Positions 56,069 through 64,000 of a stretch of 64,000 nt of DNA are shown here, piece by piece. How positions within the stretch are numbered: the first letter of the stretch is position 1; each line of letters opens with the position of its first letter. The translations under genes were made by a program, and so were the position numbers. Source of the DNA: Streptomyces sp. NBC_01571 (lineage in GTDB: Bacteria > Actinomycetota > Actinomycetes > Streptomycetales > Streptomycetaceae); the NCBI RefSeq assembly GCF_026339875.1, contig NZ_JAPEPZ010000001.1, forward strand, positions 6,324,001 through 6,388,000, given 5' to 3'. Below the pieces are notes generated by a model. It had not been told where the DNA came from, did no database searches, and saw only the letters and a program-made list of their open reading frames with translations.

Positions 56069-56893
56069 ATGGCGGAGCAAGGGGACGAGTGGCGGTCCGA
56101 GGACGAGCGACGGTTCGGGGAGTTCGTCGTCGTGCGTCGGCACGAGCACGTCGCGGAGCTCGCCCTCGACCGGCCGAAGGCCATGAACGCCGTGTCCACG
56201 GACATGGCCCGTTCCCTCGCCGGCGCCTGCGCGGCGCTCGCCGCCGACCCCGGCGTACGGGTGGTCGTGCTGACCTCCACCCACGAGCGGGCCTTCTGCG
56301 TGGGCGCGGACCTGAAGGAGCGCAACTCCTTCACCGACGCCGACCTGATGCGGCAGCGCCCCCTGGCGCGGGCCGCGTACACCGGCGTTCTGGAGCTGCC
56401 GATGCCGACCGTCGCCGCCGTGCACGGCTTCGCGCTCGGCGGCGGGTTCGAGCTGGCGCTCTCCTGTGACCTGATCGTGGCCGACCGTACGGCGGTGCTC
56501 GGGCTGCCCGAGGTGTCGGTCGGGGTGATCCCGGGAGGCGGCGGTACGCAGTTGCTGCCGCGCCGCGTCGGTGCGGCCCGCGCGGCCGAGCTGATCTTCT
56601 CGGCGCGCCGTCTGGAGGCGGTCGAGGCACGGGAGTTGGGGCTCGTCGACGACCTCGTGGACGAGGGCAGGGACCGTGTGGAGGCGCTGGCCCTCGCCGC
56701 CCGCGTCGCCGCCAACTCGCCCGTCGGCCTGCGGGCGGCCAAGCGGGCGCTGCGGCTCGGGCAGGGGCTCGACCTCCGTGCGGGCCTGGAGGTCGAGGAC
56801 GCCGCCTGGCGGTCGGTCGCCTTCTCCGGGGACCGGGCGGAGGGAGTCGCGGCCTTCAACGAGAAGCGCAAGCCGCAGTGGCCCGGGCAGTGA
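56069..56893 (+). CDS. enoyl-CoA hydratase/isomerase family protein
   Basis: A 274-residue crotonase-fold protein acting on acyl-CoA thioesters. Oxyanion-hole motifs are FCVGADLKERN and HGFALGGGFELALSCDL; the two catalytic glutamates of true hydratases map to GFALGGGFEL (first Glu replaced by Phe-Glu context) and LGLPEVSVGVIPGGGG (second Glu present), so hydratase activity is likely but not certain. The C-terminus is typical (FSGDRAEGVAAFNEKRKPQW). GGGAGGG lies 4-5 nt before the ATG. The operator-like GTTAAC dyad upstream suggests acyl-CoA-responsive control. Confidence 0.9.
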   Translation: MAEQGDEWRSEDERRFGEFVVVRRHEHVAELALDRPKAMNAVSTDMARSLAGACAALAADPGVRVVVLTSTHERAFCVGADLKERNSFTDADLMRQRPLARAAYTGVLELPMPTVAAVHGFALGGGFELALSCDLIVADRTAVLGLPEVSVGVIPGGGGTQLLPRRVGAARAAELIFSARRLEAVEARELGLVDDLVDEGRDRVEALALAARVAANSPVGLRAAKRALRLGQGLDLRAGLEVEDAAWRSVAFSGDRAEGVAAFNEKRKPQWPGQ

Positions 56894-57084
56894 AAGCGGC
56901 AGTGGCCCGGGCGGTAGGTGCGGTGGCCGGGGCGGTGGCTCGCGGGTAGGGGTGCGCGGGGCCCGGGTGCGGACACGGCGCGGGGCGGGCGCTCACGGGT
57001 GCCCGCCGTGTCCGTACGGCCACTCGGGCCCCTGTCCGCCGTACCGATATCCCAAATACAGGTAAATGTCCTTAGCCTGTAGTG

Positions 57085-58239
57085 ATGGGTGAGGACAGAC
57101 GGCTGAGGGCCGTGGTGGAGCTGGCGCAGGGGATGGCGGCGGCGCACACCCCACGCGAATCCTGGCGGGCCGCGGCGCTCGGTGCCTGCCACGCGCTCAG
57201 CGGGAGCTTCGCCGCGCTCTCCGTGTGGGAGCGCGAACTCGGCCGGCTCCGCGTACTGGTGAACGTGGGCGAACGCGCGCCGGACGAGGAGGAGTTCCCC
57301 GAGGGGGAGGCCTACCCGGTGCACCAGTTCCCGGAGATCGCCGAGTTCCTGCACGAGCGCTGGGCCGGTGGCGGCGGCCCGAACGCCTGGGTGGAGACCG
57401 CGGACGGCCCGGCGGGGGGCCGCGCCGGGTACTGCCACCAGCGGGTAGCCGCCCTGCGCAGGCGCGGGCGCGGCTGCTGCGTGGTCGCTCCGATCGTGCT
57501 GCACGGACGCGCCTGGGGTGAGCTGTACGTCGCCCGCCCCGCGTCGGAGCCCTTCTTCGACCGGGCCGACGCGGACTTCGCGACCGTTCTCGCCTCCGTC
57601 GTCGCGGCCGGGATCGCCCAGACCGAGCGGCTGGAGGAGGCCCGGCGGCTGGCGTTCACCGACGCCCTCACCGGGCTCGCCAACCGCCGCGCCGTCGACG
57701 TACGTCTGGACGAGGCGATCGGACGGCACCGGGCGGAGGACGTCGTGGTCAGTCTCGTCGTCTGCGACCTCAACGGACTCAAGCGCGTGAACGACACCCG
57801 GGGGCACGCCGTCGGCGACCGGCTCCTGGAGCGGTTCGGGTCGGTGCTGTCGCTGTGCGGGGCGATGCTCCCCGGCACCCTCGCCGCCCGCCTCGGCGGC
57901 GACGAGTTCTGTCTTCTCGCGGTCGGACCGCCGGCCGACGAGGTCGTCCGCATCGCCGCCGAACTCTGCCGCCGAGCCGCCGGGTTGGACATGGGCGAGG
58001 GGGTGGCGTGCGGGGTCGCCTCGACCGGCGACCCGATCGGGCCGGTGCGCTCGGCCCGCCGGCTCTTCCGGCTGGCCGACGCCGCCCAGTACCGCGCGAA
58101 GGCCGTACGTGCCGCACTGCCCGTCGTCGCCGGGCGGGAGGGGCCCGACGACCCTGTCGTACGCCTGGCCGACGCGCCGCCGCCGGCCAAGGGGGAGCGC
58201 CGCCGCTTCCGGGGGCGTCACGAGCAGCGCCGCCCGTGA
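57085..58239 (+). CDS. diguanylate cyclase with N-terminal GAF domain
   Basis: A 384-residue soluble c-di-GMP synthase: a GAF-type sensor domain (about 5-180, ending VLASVVAAGIAQTERLEEAR) and a GGDEF domain with DALTGLANRRAVD at its start and intact GGDEF at 271-275. The inhibitory RxxD motif expected five residues before GGDEF is absent, so no product inhibition at the canonical I-site. c-di-GMP controls BldD and development in Streptomyces; from memory this position corresponds to CdgE (SCO4931). The ATG lies 6 nt after TAGCCT (57073-57078), implying a leaderless mRNA; a GTG directly before is possible. Confidence 0.93.
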   Translation: MGEDRRLRAVVELAQGMAAAHTPRESWRAAALGACHALSGSFAALSVWERELGRLRVLVNVGERAPDEEEFPEGEAYPVHQFPEIAEFLHERWAGGGGPNAWVETADGPAGGRAGYCHQRVAALRRRGRGCCVVAPIVLHGRAWGELYVARPASEPFFDRADADFATVLASVVAAGIAQTERLEEARRLAFTDALTGLANRRAVDVRLDEAIGRHRAEDVVVSLVVCDLNGLKRVNDTRGHAVGDRLLERFGSVLSLCGAMLPGTLAARLGGDEFCLLAVGPPADEVVRIAAELCRRAAGLDMGEGVACGVASTGDPIGPVRSARRLFRLADAAQYRAKAVRAALPVVAGREGPDDPVVRLADAPPPAKGERRRFRGRHEQRRP

Positions 58240-58302
58240 CGTGGTGACTGCACCGGAGCGGACGTGGTGACGTACACCGAAGTAAGGGGCGAACTGCCCA
58301 TC

Positions 58303-58348
58303 CACTAGTGACACGACTAGTGACATCGCGGAATTCACTGCGTACGCT
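58303..58348 (+). promoter_or_regulatory. hutH promoter with tandem ACTAGTGACA repeats
   Basis: ACTAGTGACA occurs at 58304-58313 and again at 58316-58325, 12 bp apart (one helical turn), each holding the palindrome CTAG. The -10 TACGCT is at 58343-58348, 7 nt before the ATG. The repeats cover the expected -35 region: a likely regulator site for histidine utilisation. Confidence 0.65.
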
Positions 58349-58355
58349 CCTGAAT

Positions 58356-59900
58356 ATGGATATGCATACTGTGGTGGTGGGGACGTCCGGGGTGACCGCG
58401 TCCGACGTTCTCGCCGTGGCGCGCGGCGGCGCCCGGATCGAGCTCGCCGACGAGGCGGTGGCGGCCCTGGCCGCGGCCCGCGAGATCGTGGACGCGCTGG
58501 CCGCCAAGCCGGAGCCCGTCTACGGCGTCTCCACCGGTTTCGGCGCGCTCGCGAGCCGGCACATCAGCCCGGAACTCCGCGCCCAGCTGCAGCGCAACAT
58601 CGTCCGCTCGCACGCCGCCGGGATGGGCCCGCGCGTCGAGCGCGAGGTCGTGCGCGCGCTGATGTTCCTGCGGCTCAAGACCGTCTGCTCGGGGCACACC
58701 GGCGTCCGGCCCGAGGTCGCGCGGACCATGGCCGACATCCTCAACGCGGGCATCACCCCGGTCGTGCACGAGTACGGTTCGCTCGGCTGCTCCGGCGACC
58801 TGGCGCCGCTCTCCCACTGCGCGCTGACGCTGATGGGCGAGGGCGACGCCGAGGGCCCGGACGGCACGGTCCGCCCCGCCGCCGAACTCCTCGCCGAGCA
58901 CGGCATCGCACCCGTCGAGCTGCGTGAGAAGGAAGGCCTCGCCCTTCTCAACGGCACCGACGGCATGCTCGGCATGCTGGTCATGGCCCTCGCCGACCTG
59001 GACACGCTCTACAAGTCCGCCGACGTCACCGCGGCCCTCTCCCTCGAAGCCCTGCTCGGCACCGACAAGGTCCTCGCCCCCGAGCTGCACGCCATCCGCC
59101 CGCACCCCGGGCAGAGCGCCTCGGCCGCCAACATGCTGGCCGTGCTCAAGGGTTCGGAGCTCACCGGCCACCACCAGGACGGCGCCCCGCGCGTCCAGGA
59201 CGCCTACTCCGTGCGCTGCGCCCCGCAGGTCGCGGGCGCCGGCCGCGACACCCTCGCGCACGCCCGGCTCGTCGCGGAGCGCGAGCTCGCCGCCGCCGTC
59301 GACAACCCGCTCGTGCTGCCCGACGGACGTGTCGAGTCGAACGGCAACTTCCACGGCGCCCCGGTCGCCTACGTCCTCGACTTCCTGGCCATCGCCGCCG
59401 CCGACCTGGGCTCGATCGCCGAGCGCCGCACCGACCGGCTCCTCGACAAGAACCGCTCGCACGGACTGCCGCCGTTCCTCGCGGACGACGCGGGCGTCGA
59501 CTCCGGTCTGATGATCGCCCAGTACACGCAGGCCGCACTGGTCAGCGAGATGAAGCGGCTCGCCGTACCGGCGTCCGTGGACTCCATCCCGTCCTCCGCC
59601 ATGCAGGAGGACCACGTCTCCATGGGCTGGTCGGCAGCGCGCAAACTGCGCACCGCGGTGGACAACCTCACCCGCATCGTCGCGATCGAGCTGTACGCCG
59701 CCACCCGCGCGATCGAACTGCGCGAGGGCCTGGCCCCCGCCCCGGCATCGCGGGCCGTGATCGACGCCGTCCGCGCCGCCGGTGTCCAGGGGCCGGGCCC
59801 CGACCGGTTCCTCTCCCCGGACCTGGAGGCGGCCGACGCCTTCGTCCGCGGCGGCCGGGTGGTGGCCGCGGTGGAACCGGTCACCGGTCCGCTGCTCTAG
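58356..59900 (+). CDS. hutH: histidine ammonia-lyase
   Basis: A 514-residue lyase converting L-histidine to urocanate and ammonia. The MIO prosthetic group forms from Cys-Ser-Gly in GSLGCSGDLAPLSH (most enzymes have Ala-Ser-Gly). Other motifs are YGVSTGFGALASR, PRVQDAYSVRCAPQV, VDNPLVL and SMQEDHVSMG-like SSAMQEDHVSMGWSAA. It should be the first step of histidine catabolism as carbon and nitrogen source; no other hut genes are nearby. The ATG is 7 nt after TACGCT, so probably leaderless; the longer frame starts inside the operator repeats. Confidence 0.95.
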   Translation: MDMHTVVVGTSGVTASDVLAVARGGARIELADEAVAALAAAREIVDALAAKPEPVYGVSTGFGALASRHISPELRAQLQRNIVRSHAAGMGPRVEREVVRALMFLRLKTVCSGHTGVRPEVARTMADILNAGITPVVHEYGSLGCSGDLAPLSHCALTLMGEGDAEGPDGTVRPAAELLAEHGIAPVELREKEGLALLNGTDGMLGMLVMALADLDTLYKSADVTAALSLEALLGTDKVLAPELHAIRPHPGQSASAANMLAVLKGSELTGHHQDGAPRVQDAYSVRCAPQVAGAGRDTLAHARLVAERELAAAVDNPLVLPDGRVESNGNFHGAPVAYVLDFLAIAAADLGSIAERRTDRLLDKNRSHGLPPFLADDAGVDSGLMIAQYTQAALVSEMKRLAVPASVDSIPSSAMQEDHVSMGWSAARKLRTAVDNLTRIVAIELYAATRAIELREGLAPAPASRAVIDAVRAAGVQGPGPDRFLSPDLEAADAFVRGGRVVAAVEPVTGPLL

Positions 59901-59983
59901 GCCTCGTCCACTGCCGTAAGCTGCGGAGGGCGTCGCCGACCAGGCCGGCGCCCTCACGGGCCGCAGAGTGTGCTACTGTCTCA

Positions 59984-60012
59984 TTGATACGTTTTTGGTA
60001 CCCATTTACTTT
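59984..60012 (+). promoter_or_regulatory. cold-shock gene promoter
   Basis: TTGATA (59984-59989), a 17-bp spacer and TACTTT (60007-60012) form a near-consensus vegetative promoter. Transcription would begin about 60019, leaving a leader of about 100 nt before the ATG with a U-rich stretch (GTTTTGTTTTACCGG), typical of cold-shock mRNAs. Confidence 0.75.
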
Positions 60013-60117
60013 GTGCGCCTGATCGGAATCCTCCGCAGGCGCGTTTTGTTTTACCGGCATCTCCGGCATTTCCCGGTGCATCTCCGGATTGGGGCCCTAC
60101 CTGTTCAGGAGAGAAAC

Positions 60118-60321
60118 ATGGCTACCGGCACCGTGAAGTGGTTCAACTCGGAAAAGGGCTTCGGCTTCATCGAGCAGGACGGCGGCGGCCCCGACGTCTT
60201 CGCCCACTACTCCAACATCGCCAGCTCCGGCTTCCGTGAGCTGCTGGAGGGCCAGAAGGTCTCGTTCGACGTCGCGCAGGGCCAGAAGGGCCTGCAGGCG
60301 GAGAACATCATCCCCGCCTGA
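60118..60321 (+). CDS. cold-shock protein (CspA family)
   Basis: A 67-residue single cold-shock domain: [20 protein letters not shown] with RNP1 (KGFGFI) and RNP2-like DVFAHYSNI. It binds single-stranded RNA and DNA and acts as an RNA chaperone. AGGAGAG is 5-6 nt before the ATG; a long structured leader precedes it and a strong hairpin follows. The DEAD-box helicase gene just downstream is a natural partner in RNA remodelling at low temperature. Confidence 0.96.
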   Translation: MATGTVKWFNSEKGFGFIEQDGGGPDVFAHYSNIASSGFRELLEGQKVSFDVAQGQKGLQAENIIPA

Positions 60322-60343
60322 TTTCGGGGACGCGCTTTTCCAG

Positions 60344-60379
60344 AGCCGGGGCCCGCACCTTCGGGTGCGGGTCCCGGCT
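60344..60379 (+). terminator. terminator with UUCG tetraloop after the cold-shock gene
   Basis: AGCCGGGGCCCGCACC (60344-60359) pairs with GGTGCGGGTCCCGGCT (60364-60379) with one G-U pair and the very stable TTCG loop. Confidence 0.88.
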
Positions 60380-60470
60380 CGTGCTGTGAGTGCTCATGAA
60401 AGCCGCTCATTCAGGCGGCGGGCGCTGTGCGTGCAGTCCGTGGGGCCCAGGAAGGAAATCCAGATCCAGC

Positions 60471-62123
60471 ATGACTCGATCCGAACGTCCCGTCCGTAAG
60501 CGGCCGGCGAATGCGCGTGGCGGCGCCCAGACCGGCGGCGCCGCGAGGAACGCGGGCCGCGGTGGCGGCCGGGGCGCCGGCAAGGGCCCCGCCCGCAAGG
60601 CGGCGGCACCGCAGGAGTTCTCTCTGCCCGAGACCATCACCCCGGCGCTGCCCGCCGTCGACTCCTTCGACGCGCTGGACATGCCGGCCGCCCTGACCAA
60701 GACCCTCGCGGCGCAGGGCGTCACCGAGCCGTTCCCGATCCAGGGCGCGACCCTGCCCAACTCGCTGGCCGGACGCGACGTCCTGGGCCGGGGCCGGACC
60801 GGCTCCGGCAAGACGCTCGCCTTCGGCCTCGCGCTGCTGGCCCGCACCGCCGGCCGCCGCGCCGAACCCCGGGCACCGCTCGCCCTGGTCCTGGTGCCCA
60901 CGCGTGAGCTGGCCCAGCAGGTCGACGACGCGCTGACGCCGTACGCGACCGCCGTGAACCTGCGGGTCGTCACCGCGGTCGGCGGCATGTCGATCGGCCG
61001 CCAGGCCGGTACGCTGCGCCGCGGCGCAGAGGTGCTGGTGGCCACCCCGGGACGGCTGAAGGACCTCATCGAGCGCGGCGACTGCACGCTCGGCCAGGTC
61101 GCGATCACCGTCCTCGACGAGGCCGACCAGATGGCCGACATGGGCTTCATGCCGCAGGTCACCGCGCTGCTCCAGCAAGTCGAGCCGGGCGGTCAGCGAC
61201 TACTGTTCTCGGCGACGCTGGACAAGAACATCGACCGGCTCGTCCGGATGTTCCTGACGGACCCCGTGGTGCACTCCGTCGACCCGTCGGCGGGCGCGGT
61301 GACGACCATGGAGCACCACGTGCTGCACGTCGCCGACGAGACCGACAAGAAGGCCGTGGCCCTGCGGATCGCCGCGCGCGACGGCCGCGTGATCCTGTTC
61401 GTGGACACCAAGCGCGGTGCCGACCGGTTCACCAAGCGGCTGCTGGCCAACGGTGTACGGGCCTCCGCGCTGCACGGCGGCCGCAGCCAGCCGCAGCGCA
61501 ACCGGACCCTGGACCAGTTCAAGAACGGCCAGGTCACCGCGCTGGTCGCCACCAACGTGGCCGCCCGTGGCATCCACATCGACGACCTCGACCTCGTCGT
61601 CAACGTCGACCCGCCGACCGACCACAAGGACTACCTGCACCGGGGCGGCCGTACCGCGCGGGCCGGCGAGTCCGGCAGCGTCGTCACCCTCGTCCTGCCC
61701 GAGCAGCGACGGGAGATGACGCGTCTGATGGCGGACGCGGGCATCACCCCGCGCTCCGCCCAGGTCAAGTCGAGCGACGAGGAACTGGCCCGCCTCACCG
61801 GCGCCCGCGAGCCCTCCGGGGTTCCGGTCGTCATCGAGGTGCCGCAGCCCGTCGAGCAGCCGAAGCAGCGGCCCCGGTCGCGGCCCCGGACGGGCGGCGG
61901 CGCGCGGCGCTCCGCGGGTTCGGGTACGGGAGCGGAGTCGCAGGGACGGCAGGCGCAGGGACGTCAGCCGCAGCGCGGCACGGGCGGTGCCACCGGCGGC
62001 GGCGCCACCGGTGGACGTCGTACCGGCGGCGGCACCGGGACCGGCGGCGGTACCCGGGGACGTGCGCCGCAGCGGCGCACGGAGCGTGGCGGACAGGGCG
62101 GCGGCGGCCGGCGCGCCGCGTAG
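60471..62123 (+). CDS. DEAD-box RNA helicase
   Basis: A 550-residue ATP-dependent RNA helicase: Q-motif region (TEPFPIQGATLP), motif I GRTGSGKT, Ia PTRELAQQ, DEAD as LDEADQMADMGF, motif III FSATLD, then domain 2 with ILFVDTKRGAD, ARGIHIDDLDLVVNVD and motif VI HRGGRTARAG. Both termini are disordered, basic and Gly/Arg-rich; the C-terminal RGG-like tail (GRRTGGGTGTGGGTRGRA) should bind RNA. ATG 60471 with GGAAGGAAA about 12 nt upstream; the longer frame begins inside the terminator of cspA. It likely works with the upstream cold-shock protein. Confidence 0.95.
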   Translation: MTRSERPVRKRPANARGGAQTGGAARNAGRGGGRGAGKGPARKAAAPQEFSLPETITPALPAVDSFDALDMPAALTKTLAAQGVTEPFPIQGATLPNSLAGRDVLGRGRTGSGKTLAFGLALLARTAGRRAEPRAPLALVLVPTRELAQQVDDALTPYATAVNLRVVTAVGGMSIGRQAGTLRRGAEVLVATPGRLKDLIERGDCTLGQVAITVLDEADQMADMGFMPQVTALLQQVEPGGQRLLFSATLDKNIDRLVRMFLTDPVVHSVDPSAGAVTTMEHHVLHVADETDKKAVALRIAARDGRVILFVDTKRGADRFTKRLLANGVRASALHGGRSQPQRNRTLDQFKNGQVTALVATNVAARGIHIDDLDLVVNVDPPTDHKDYLHRGGRTARAGESGSVVTLVLPEQRREMTRLMADAGITPRSAQVKSSDEELARLTGAREPSGVPVVIEVPQPVEQPKQRPRSRPRTGGGARRSAGSGTGAESQGRQAQGRQPQRGTGGATGGGATGGRRTGGGTGTGGGTRGRAPQRRTERGGQGGGGRRAA

Positions 62124-62182
62124 GCGCTCCCTCCGGATCCGGCCGGGCCGGGTCCCGACGACGCGCCGCAGCCGCGGACTTC

Positions 62183-62218
62183 ACGGGTCCCGGGCTCCTT
62201 GGGGAGCCCGGGACCCGT
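62183..62218. terminator. bidirectional hairpin terminator
   Basis: ACGGGTCCCGGGCTCC (62183-62198) pairs perfectly with 62203-62218 across TTGG; it separates the convergent helicase and DUF2625 genes. Confidence 0.88.
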
Positions 62219-62226
62219 CGGGTCTG

Positions 62227-62961
62227 TCAGGGGTGGAAGGTGCCGAGGAAGCCCGGGTCGATCTTGTCGAGCTCCAGGCCGACGTCCCGGTGGAGGTCCA
62301 GGAGCTCGGTCATGTGCAGTGCGCGACGGCGGGCCGCGGGCAGGTCGCGGCGGTTGTCGGCGGACCACAGCACCGGGTCGAACGTGATGCCCTGGGAACC
62401 CGGGAGGGGCCCCGTCTCGGCACGCCAGCCGGGCCAGCGCAGGTTGTCGTAGAAGTCCTCCGTGCCGCCTTCCAGGAGCCAGCTGAGCCAGGCCGCGTGG
62501 CCCACGCCGAGGGCCTCCCAGCGCAGTGAGTCCGGCGCGAAGTAGACCACTTCGCCGGGACCCCCGGGGCGGCCCATCGCGTCCGGCTCGGTTCCGTTCA
62601 GCACATAAGTCCCGCCGAGGACGTCATGGCCGACGACGAGCCCGCCGTCCGGCCGCCACGCCGGGTCGAAGCGGGCGGGGAACTCGTTGACGTCGGCGAT
62701 GCCCGGCGGGCCCTTGGGCGATCCGTCGCCCGGGCTGCCGTAGATGCGCAGCCATCCGCTGTCGAGTGACACGCCGCCGCAGTTGAGGACGAAGGCACCG
62801 AGCCAGGAGCGCGCGGTGACCTGCAGTTGCAGCAGGGCGGCGCGGGCCTGGGCGGGCTCCACCGGGAGCACCTCCAGGGACACCGTGCTCGTGGAGATCG
62901 CCTCGGACAGGAGGGGCCATGCGGGCTCCTCGACATCGGTCAGCTCGGTCAGGTCTCGCAT
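62227..62961 (-). CDS. DUF2625 family protein
   Basis: A 244-residue protein I place in DUF2625 by its pattern: an N-terminal MRDLTELTDVEEPAWPLLSE, then VEVLPVEPAQARAALLQLQV-like, GAFVLNCGGVSLDSGWLRIYG, a GGTYVLNG turn, VVYFAPDSLRWEALGVGHAA and FYDNLRWPGWRAE. The fold resembles SMI1/SUKH-type proteins, many of which are immunity or regulatory factors; no toxin gene is adjacent. Function unknown. ATG 62961 gives the best family match; upstream frame is non-coding in character. Confidence 0.85.
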   Translation of the reverse strand: MRDLTELTDVEEPAWPLLSEAISTSTVSLEVLPVEPAQARAALLQLQVTARSWLGAFVLNCGGVSLDSGWLRIYGSPGDGSPKGPPGIADVNEFPARFDPAWRPDGGLVVGHDVLGGTYVLNGTEPDAMGRPGGPGEVVYFAPDSLRWEALGVGHAAWLSWLLEGGTEDFYDNLRWPGWRAETGPLPGSQGITFDPVLWSADNRRDLPAARRRALHMTELLDLHRDVGLELDKIDPGFLGTFHP

Positions 62962-62996
62962 GGGTATCCCGTGGGTTCCGGGCCGGAGCGCTGCGC

Positions 62997-63347
62997 TCAG
63001 AAGGCCGCCGTGCGTTCCCGGCGCACCGAGTAGGTCACAAAGCCGGCGCCGAGGCCGAGGAAAAGGGTGCCGCCGACGACGTACGGCGTCGTGTTGACGC
63101 TTCCGGTGTCGGCGAGCCGGGTCTGGTCGTCGCCCGGCTCCGTGGCGGCCTGCTCCGCTCCGGCCGCCGCGGCCGGAGCCGTCGTGGTGGCGGCCGTCGT
63201 GGTGGTGGCCGACCGGTCGGCGGTCGGTGCCGACCCGTGCCGAGCAGGCTCTTCCGGAGTCGCGTTGGCGGACGGGACGAACCACAGGGCTCCCAGGAGG
63301 GTCCCCGCTGCGGTGGCGGTCAGCAACGAGCGACGTGCGGCGGACAC
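62997..63347 (-). CDS. sortase-anchored surface protein (LAXTG)
   Basis: A 116-residue wall-anchored protein: an N-terminal signal peptide (MSAARRS, hydrophobic core, ANATPEE), a Thr/Ala-rich stalk, then LADTG, a hydrophobic helix (YVVGGTLFLGLGAGFVTY) and the basic tail SVRRERTAAF. LAXTG is the motif cleaved by Streptomyces class E sortases. It carries no other domain, so is likely a short surface stalk. GTG start with AAGGGG upstream. 35 bp separate it from the DUF2625 gene, which may be co-transcribed. Confidence 0.85.
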   Translation of the reverse strand: MSAARRSLLTATAAGTLLGALWFVPSANATPEEPARHGSAPTADRSATTTTAATTTAPAAAAGAEQAATEPGDDQTRLADTGSVNTTPYVVGGTLFLGLGAGFVTYSVRRERTAAF

Positions 63348-63457
63348 GTAATATCGATCCCCTTGTGGCGCTGGCGAATTGGCCGTGTGGCCCGATGCTA
63401 ATGAAAGGCGCGGGTCGTGGGAAAGTCGCGGGGACCTCGGGCCGTACGCTCCGTCTC

Positions 63458-63805
63458 ATGAGTACTCCTGAGACATCACGATTTGTCCGGCTTCGCGTGG
63501 AGCTGGTACTGGAAGTGGACGACGCGGACGCCGTCACCAAGGCCGCGCTGCGTCGCATCGCGGACGACTCCGGCATGCAGGCCGACGAGCGGGCGCACGC
63601 CGAGAACGCGGTGACGGAAGACACTGCCGAAGCCCTCGCCCATCTCGTCGACCCGTTCGACCTGGTCAGTGAGGTTCCCGGGGTCGAGCTCGCCCAGGCG
63701 TCCTGGAGCAGCGAGCCGATCGACTACGACCCCGATTCGCCGGAATGGGACCTCGACGAGGATGATGACGACGAGGACGACGACGAGGAAGTCGGAGTCG
63801 GCTGA
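63458..63805 (+). CDS. acidic protein of unknown function
   Basis: A 115-residue cytoplasmic protein; residues 1-85 look globular (MSTPETSRFVRLRVELVLEV, RRIADDSGMQADERAHAENA, VDPFDLVSEVPGVELAQASW) and the last 25 are almost all Asp and Glu (DEDDDDEDDDEEVG). No family recognised. The ATG is 7 nt after TACGCT (63445-63450), a leaderless start. It is divergent from the LAXTG gene. Confidence 0.8.
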   Translation: MSTPETSRFVRLRVELVLEVDDADAVTKAALRRIADDSGMQADERAHAENAVTEDTAEALAHLVDPFDLVSEVPGVELAQASWSSEPIDYDPDSPEWDLDEDDDDEDDDEEVGVG

Positions 63806-63825
63806 GGCCCCTTGGGAAATTCTTG

Positions 63826-63853
63826 ACCCCGGGTGGCAACCGCCGCCCGGGGT
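63826..63853 (+). terminator. hairpin after the acidic protein gene
   Basis: ACCCCGGG (63826-63833) and CCCGGGGT (63846-63853) form an 8-bp stem 21 bp past the stop. The remaining 147 bp to the window edge show no gene. Confidence 0.6.
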
Positions 63854-64000
63854 TCATTCGTCTCAGACGACGCACCGGCCACTTCCGCACCACGGGTTTC
63901 GGTCCGGCCGCCGGTCCACCCGGTCGGGGTCCTGCGGGCCCGATCGGCCCGGTTGATGCCGTTGATCGACGTGGCGTGCCCCACATACCCCAGGGGCGTG

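Overview
The window is high-GC actinobacterial DNA and almost certainly Streptomyces chromosome core. The evidence is very GC-rich codon usage, GTG starts, an AfsQ1/AfsQ2/SigQ locus, a GTG-started histidine kinase, a LAXTG sortase substrate and a gene order that from memory matches the S. coelicolor SCO4880-SCO4932 neighbourhood (nonulosonic-acid genes, nucleoside uptake, afsQ, deoC, lpd, accA2, pccB, birA, cya, hutH). I see no rRNA, tRNA, CRISPR array, intact IS element or prophage.

Layout. 1-6.0 kb: a cell-wall glycopolymer cluster (family-2 glycosyltransferase, DUF6716 glycosyltransferase, a CMP-nonulosonate synthetase fused to a HAD phosphatase, a NeuB-type synthase and a polysialyltransferase-like enzyme). 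6.0-9.0 kb: an unstable-looking accessory patch with a 3' remnant of pstB, a poly-gamma-glutamate hydrolase-like exoenzyme, two WXG100 proteins and a decayed third ESX-type gene. 9.1-19.8 kb: an M20 amidohydrolase, then nucleoside uptake and salvage: two paralogous BMP lipoproteins, an ABC ATPase, two permeases, cytidine deaminase and thymidine phosphorylase. 20.2-27.2 kb: a carrier, a STAS protein, an ECF sigma factor, a divergent MFS/LysR pair, an alpha/beta hydrolase and adenosine deaminase. 27.4-34.1 kb: small secreted and membrane proteins, the AfsQ1/Q2 two-component system with its lipoprotein and SigQ, and a uridine-kinase-like protein. 34.2-45.5 kb: deoC with two aldehyde dehydrogenase-family genes, a phosphosugar mutase, purine nucleoside phosphorylase, an LpdA-type flavoprotein and a DeoR regulator. 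45.5-53.2 kb: acyl-CoA carboxylase parts (accA2, accE, pccB), birA, Maf and an SGNH esterase. 53.3-64 kb: adenylate cyclase, enoyl-CoA hydratase, diguanylate cyclase, histidine ammonia-lyase, a cold-shock protein, a DEAD-box helicase and small proteins.

How it works together. The strongest system-level signal is a palindrome, CTACGCGCGTAG (or a near copy), in front of six transcription units spread over 31 kb. All six take up or break down nucleosides: both BMP lipoproteins, the ABC operon, add, deoC and the purine nucleoside phosphorylase gene. Together they bring in nucleosides, deaminate adenosine and cytidine, cleave the glycosidic bond and pass deoxyribose-phosphate through DeoC to acetaldehyde, which the neighbouring aldehyde dehydrogenase can oxidise. 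This looks like one regulon under a single repressor.

A second window-wide pattern is a -10-like hexamer (TAnnnT or close) exactly 6-7 nt before the start codon of about fifteen genes, which predicts leaderless mRNAs. It was used to choose several starts. Start positions are otherwise inferred by eye from ribosome binding sites and family length; functional calls rest on recognised motifs, not on database searches.
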